From AG25 sp035518815 (GTDB taxonomy: Bacteria; Gemmatimonadota; Gemmatimonadetes; Gemmatimonadales; GWC2-71-9), in the NCBI GenBank assembly GCA_035518815.1, contig DATIXG010000092.1:1-6423 (forward strand): a stretch of DNA of 6,423 nucleotides, read 5' to 3'. Shown here in pieces: positions 5,641 to 6,423 of the stretch; the stretch's first letter is position 1; each line of letters opens with the position of its first letter. A model generated the notes under the pieces. That model did no database searches. It was given only the letters and a program-made list of their open reading frames with translations, and was not told where the DNA came from. The translations under genes were made by a program, and so were the position numbers.

Positions 5641-6423
5641 GAAGATGTCGCTGCTCCAGGCCACGATGCTCGTGGCCGGCAACATGATAGGTACCGGGCT
5701 GTTCCTCCTCCCGTCGAGCATGGCGGCGGTGGGCGGCATCGCCATCTTCGGGTGGCTCGTGGCCACGGCCGGCGCCGTGGCGCTGGGGCTCGCGTTCGCC
5801 AAGCTGGGCGAGCTCGAGCCCAAGGAAGGCGGTCCCTACGCCTACGCACGCGACTTCCTCGGCCCCTACGTCGGCTTCCAGACCAACTACGTCTACTGGT
5901 TCGGCAACTGGATCGGCAACATCGCGATCGCGGTGGCGGCGGTGGGCTACCTGGCGGAGTTCATTCCAGGGATCAACGGGCCGCCCGGGAGCGTGGTCGC
6001 CACGGCTGCCGTGATCTGGCTGCTCACCTTCGCCAACATCCTCGGGCCCCGGGTCGTCGGCGCGCTCGAGACCTGGACCATGGCGCTGGCGCTGATCCCC
6101 ATTCTTGCAATCGCGATCTTCGGCTGGTTCTGGTTCGACAAGGCCACCTTCCTGTCCGGCTGGAACGTGAGCGGCGGCTCGAACATCAGCGCCGTCGGCC
6201 GCGCCGCCTCGATCGCCCTGTGGGCGTTCATGGGGGTGGAAAGCGCGGCCGTTTCCGCCGGGGTGATCGAGAACCCCAAACGCAACATTCCCCTCGCCAC
6301 GCTCATCGGGCTCGGGCTGTCGGCCGTGGTCTACATCCTCAGCTCGACCGTGATCATGGGCATCATTCCCAACGCCGAGCTGCAGACCGCGCACGCGCCC
6401 TTCGCGGAGGCGGCGCGGCTCGC
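5624..6423 (+). CDS. adiC: AdiC-like arginine/agmatine-type antiporter (partial, runs off the window)
   Basis: First 266 codons of an APC-family inner-membrane exchanger; the family is about 445 residues, so the segment covers roughly TM1-TM7. In E. coli AdiC brings in arginine and exports agmatine. Key AdiC residues align at a constant offset of two: Asn22 (N20), Tyr93 (Y91), Asn101 (N99), Trp202 (W200) and Glu208 (E206). Ser26 is Thr here (T24) and Cys97 is Asn (N95). AdiC-like stretches include GGIAIFGWLV (37-46), FGWFWF (166-171), WNVSG (180-184) and IMGIIPNAEL near the window end. CadB also has the NWIGN form, so a lysine/cadaverine role is possible, but overall similarity favours AdiC. 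GTG 5624 is preferred as the start: it gives a short polar N-terminus of the length seen in AdiC and in the other antiporter here, and lies 7 nt after the previous stop. ATG 5645 is the alternative. No strong Shine-Dalgarno is seen for either. Confidence 0.9.
   Translation, partial: MSDPGRKMSLLQATMLVAGNMIGTGLFLLPSSMAAVGGIAIFGWLVATAGAVALGLAFAKLGELEPKEGGPYAYARDFLGPYVGFQTNYVYWFGNWIGNIAIAVAAVGYLAEFIPGINGPPGSVVATAAVIWLLTFANILGPRVVGALETWTMALALIPILAIAIFGWFWFDKATFLSGWNVSGGSNISAVGRAASIALWAFMGVESAAVSAGVIENPKRNIPLATLIGLGLSAVVYILSSTVIMGIIPNAELQTAHAPFAEAARL

Larger units (their letters stand above)
58..6423 (+). other. Putative amino-acid decarboxylation/antiport operon
   Basis: Five genes lie head to tail on one strand with gaps of 14 nt, an overlap of 4 nt, 23 nt and 7 nt, so a single transcript is the simplest reading. 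Order: PotE-like antiporter, two binding proteins, decarboxylase, AdiC-like antiporter. No internal promoter or terminator was recognised, and both operon ends lie outside the window. Decarboxylase-antiporter pairs are an established arrangement (adiA/adiC, cadBA, speF-potE); the inserted binding-protein pair is not part of those. Confidence 0.8.

Noticed and set aside
3838..5823. Minus-strand open frame of 661 codons opposite the decarboxylase
   Set aside because: Its low-complexity Arg/His/Val/Asp composition is typical of an antisense shadow in GC-rich DNA. The + strand frame holds a complete enzyme with all catalytic motifs, and the shadow crosses the decarboxylase/antiporter junction.
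5492..6394. Minus-strand open frame opposite the AdiC-like gene
   Set aside because: Same compositional bias and no recognisable motif; the + strand reads as a clear AdiC-like membrane protein across the same bases.

Overview
The window is a compact run of co-directional genes on the + strand. They encode an amino-acid decarboxylation and antiport system. Base composition is uniformly GC-rich, with strong G/C preference at third codon positions. The two secreted binding proteins carry Sec-type signal peptides without a credible lipobox, which points to a Gram-negative bacterium with a periplasm. I cannot assign a genus from sequence alone. No RNA gene, insertion sequence, CRISPR array or integration site was seen.

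Layout: (1) positions 2-37, probable last codons of an upstream gene cut by the window edge; (2) 58-1395, a complete PotE-like amino acid/polyamine antiporter; (3) 1410-2345 and 2342-3280, two tandem paralogous family 3 amino-acid-type periplasmic binding proteins that overlap by ATGA; (4) 3304-5616, a large PLP-dependent basic amino acid decarboxylase collinear with E. coli AdiA; (5) 5624 to the window end, the first 266 codons of an AdiC-like antiporter. Gaps between genes are 20 nt, 14 nt, an overlap of 4 nt, 23 nt and 7 nt. No intergenic stretch is long enough for an obvious internal promoter, so this looks like one operon whose promoter lies to the left of the window.

Working model: one antiporter imports a basic amino acid in exchange for its amine, and the cytoplasmic decarboxylase consumes a proton while making that amine. 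This is the known logic of acid-resistance and polyamine-generating systems. Two features are unusual. Antiporters of two different subfamilies flank one decarboxylase. Two orphan solute-binding proteins also sit inside the operon with no ABC permease or ATPase in view. One binding protein keeps the arginine and aspartate that family 3 proteins use to hold an amino acid. The other has lost the arginine, which raises the possibility (inference) that one recognises the amino acid and the other a decarboxylated amine or another ligand. The exact substrate (arginine, lysine or ornithine) cannot be fixed from the sequence.
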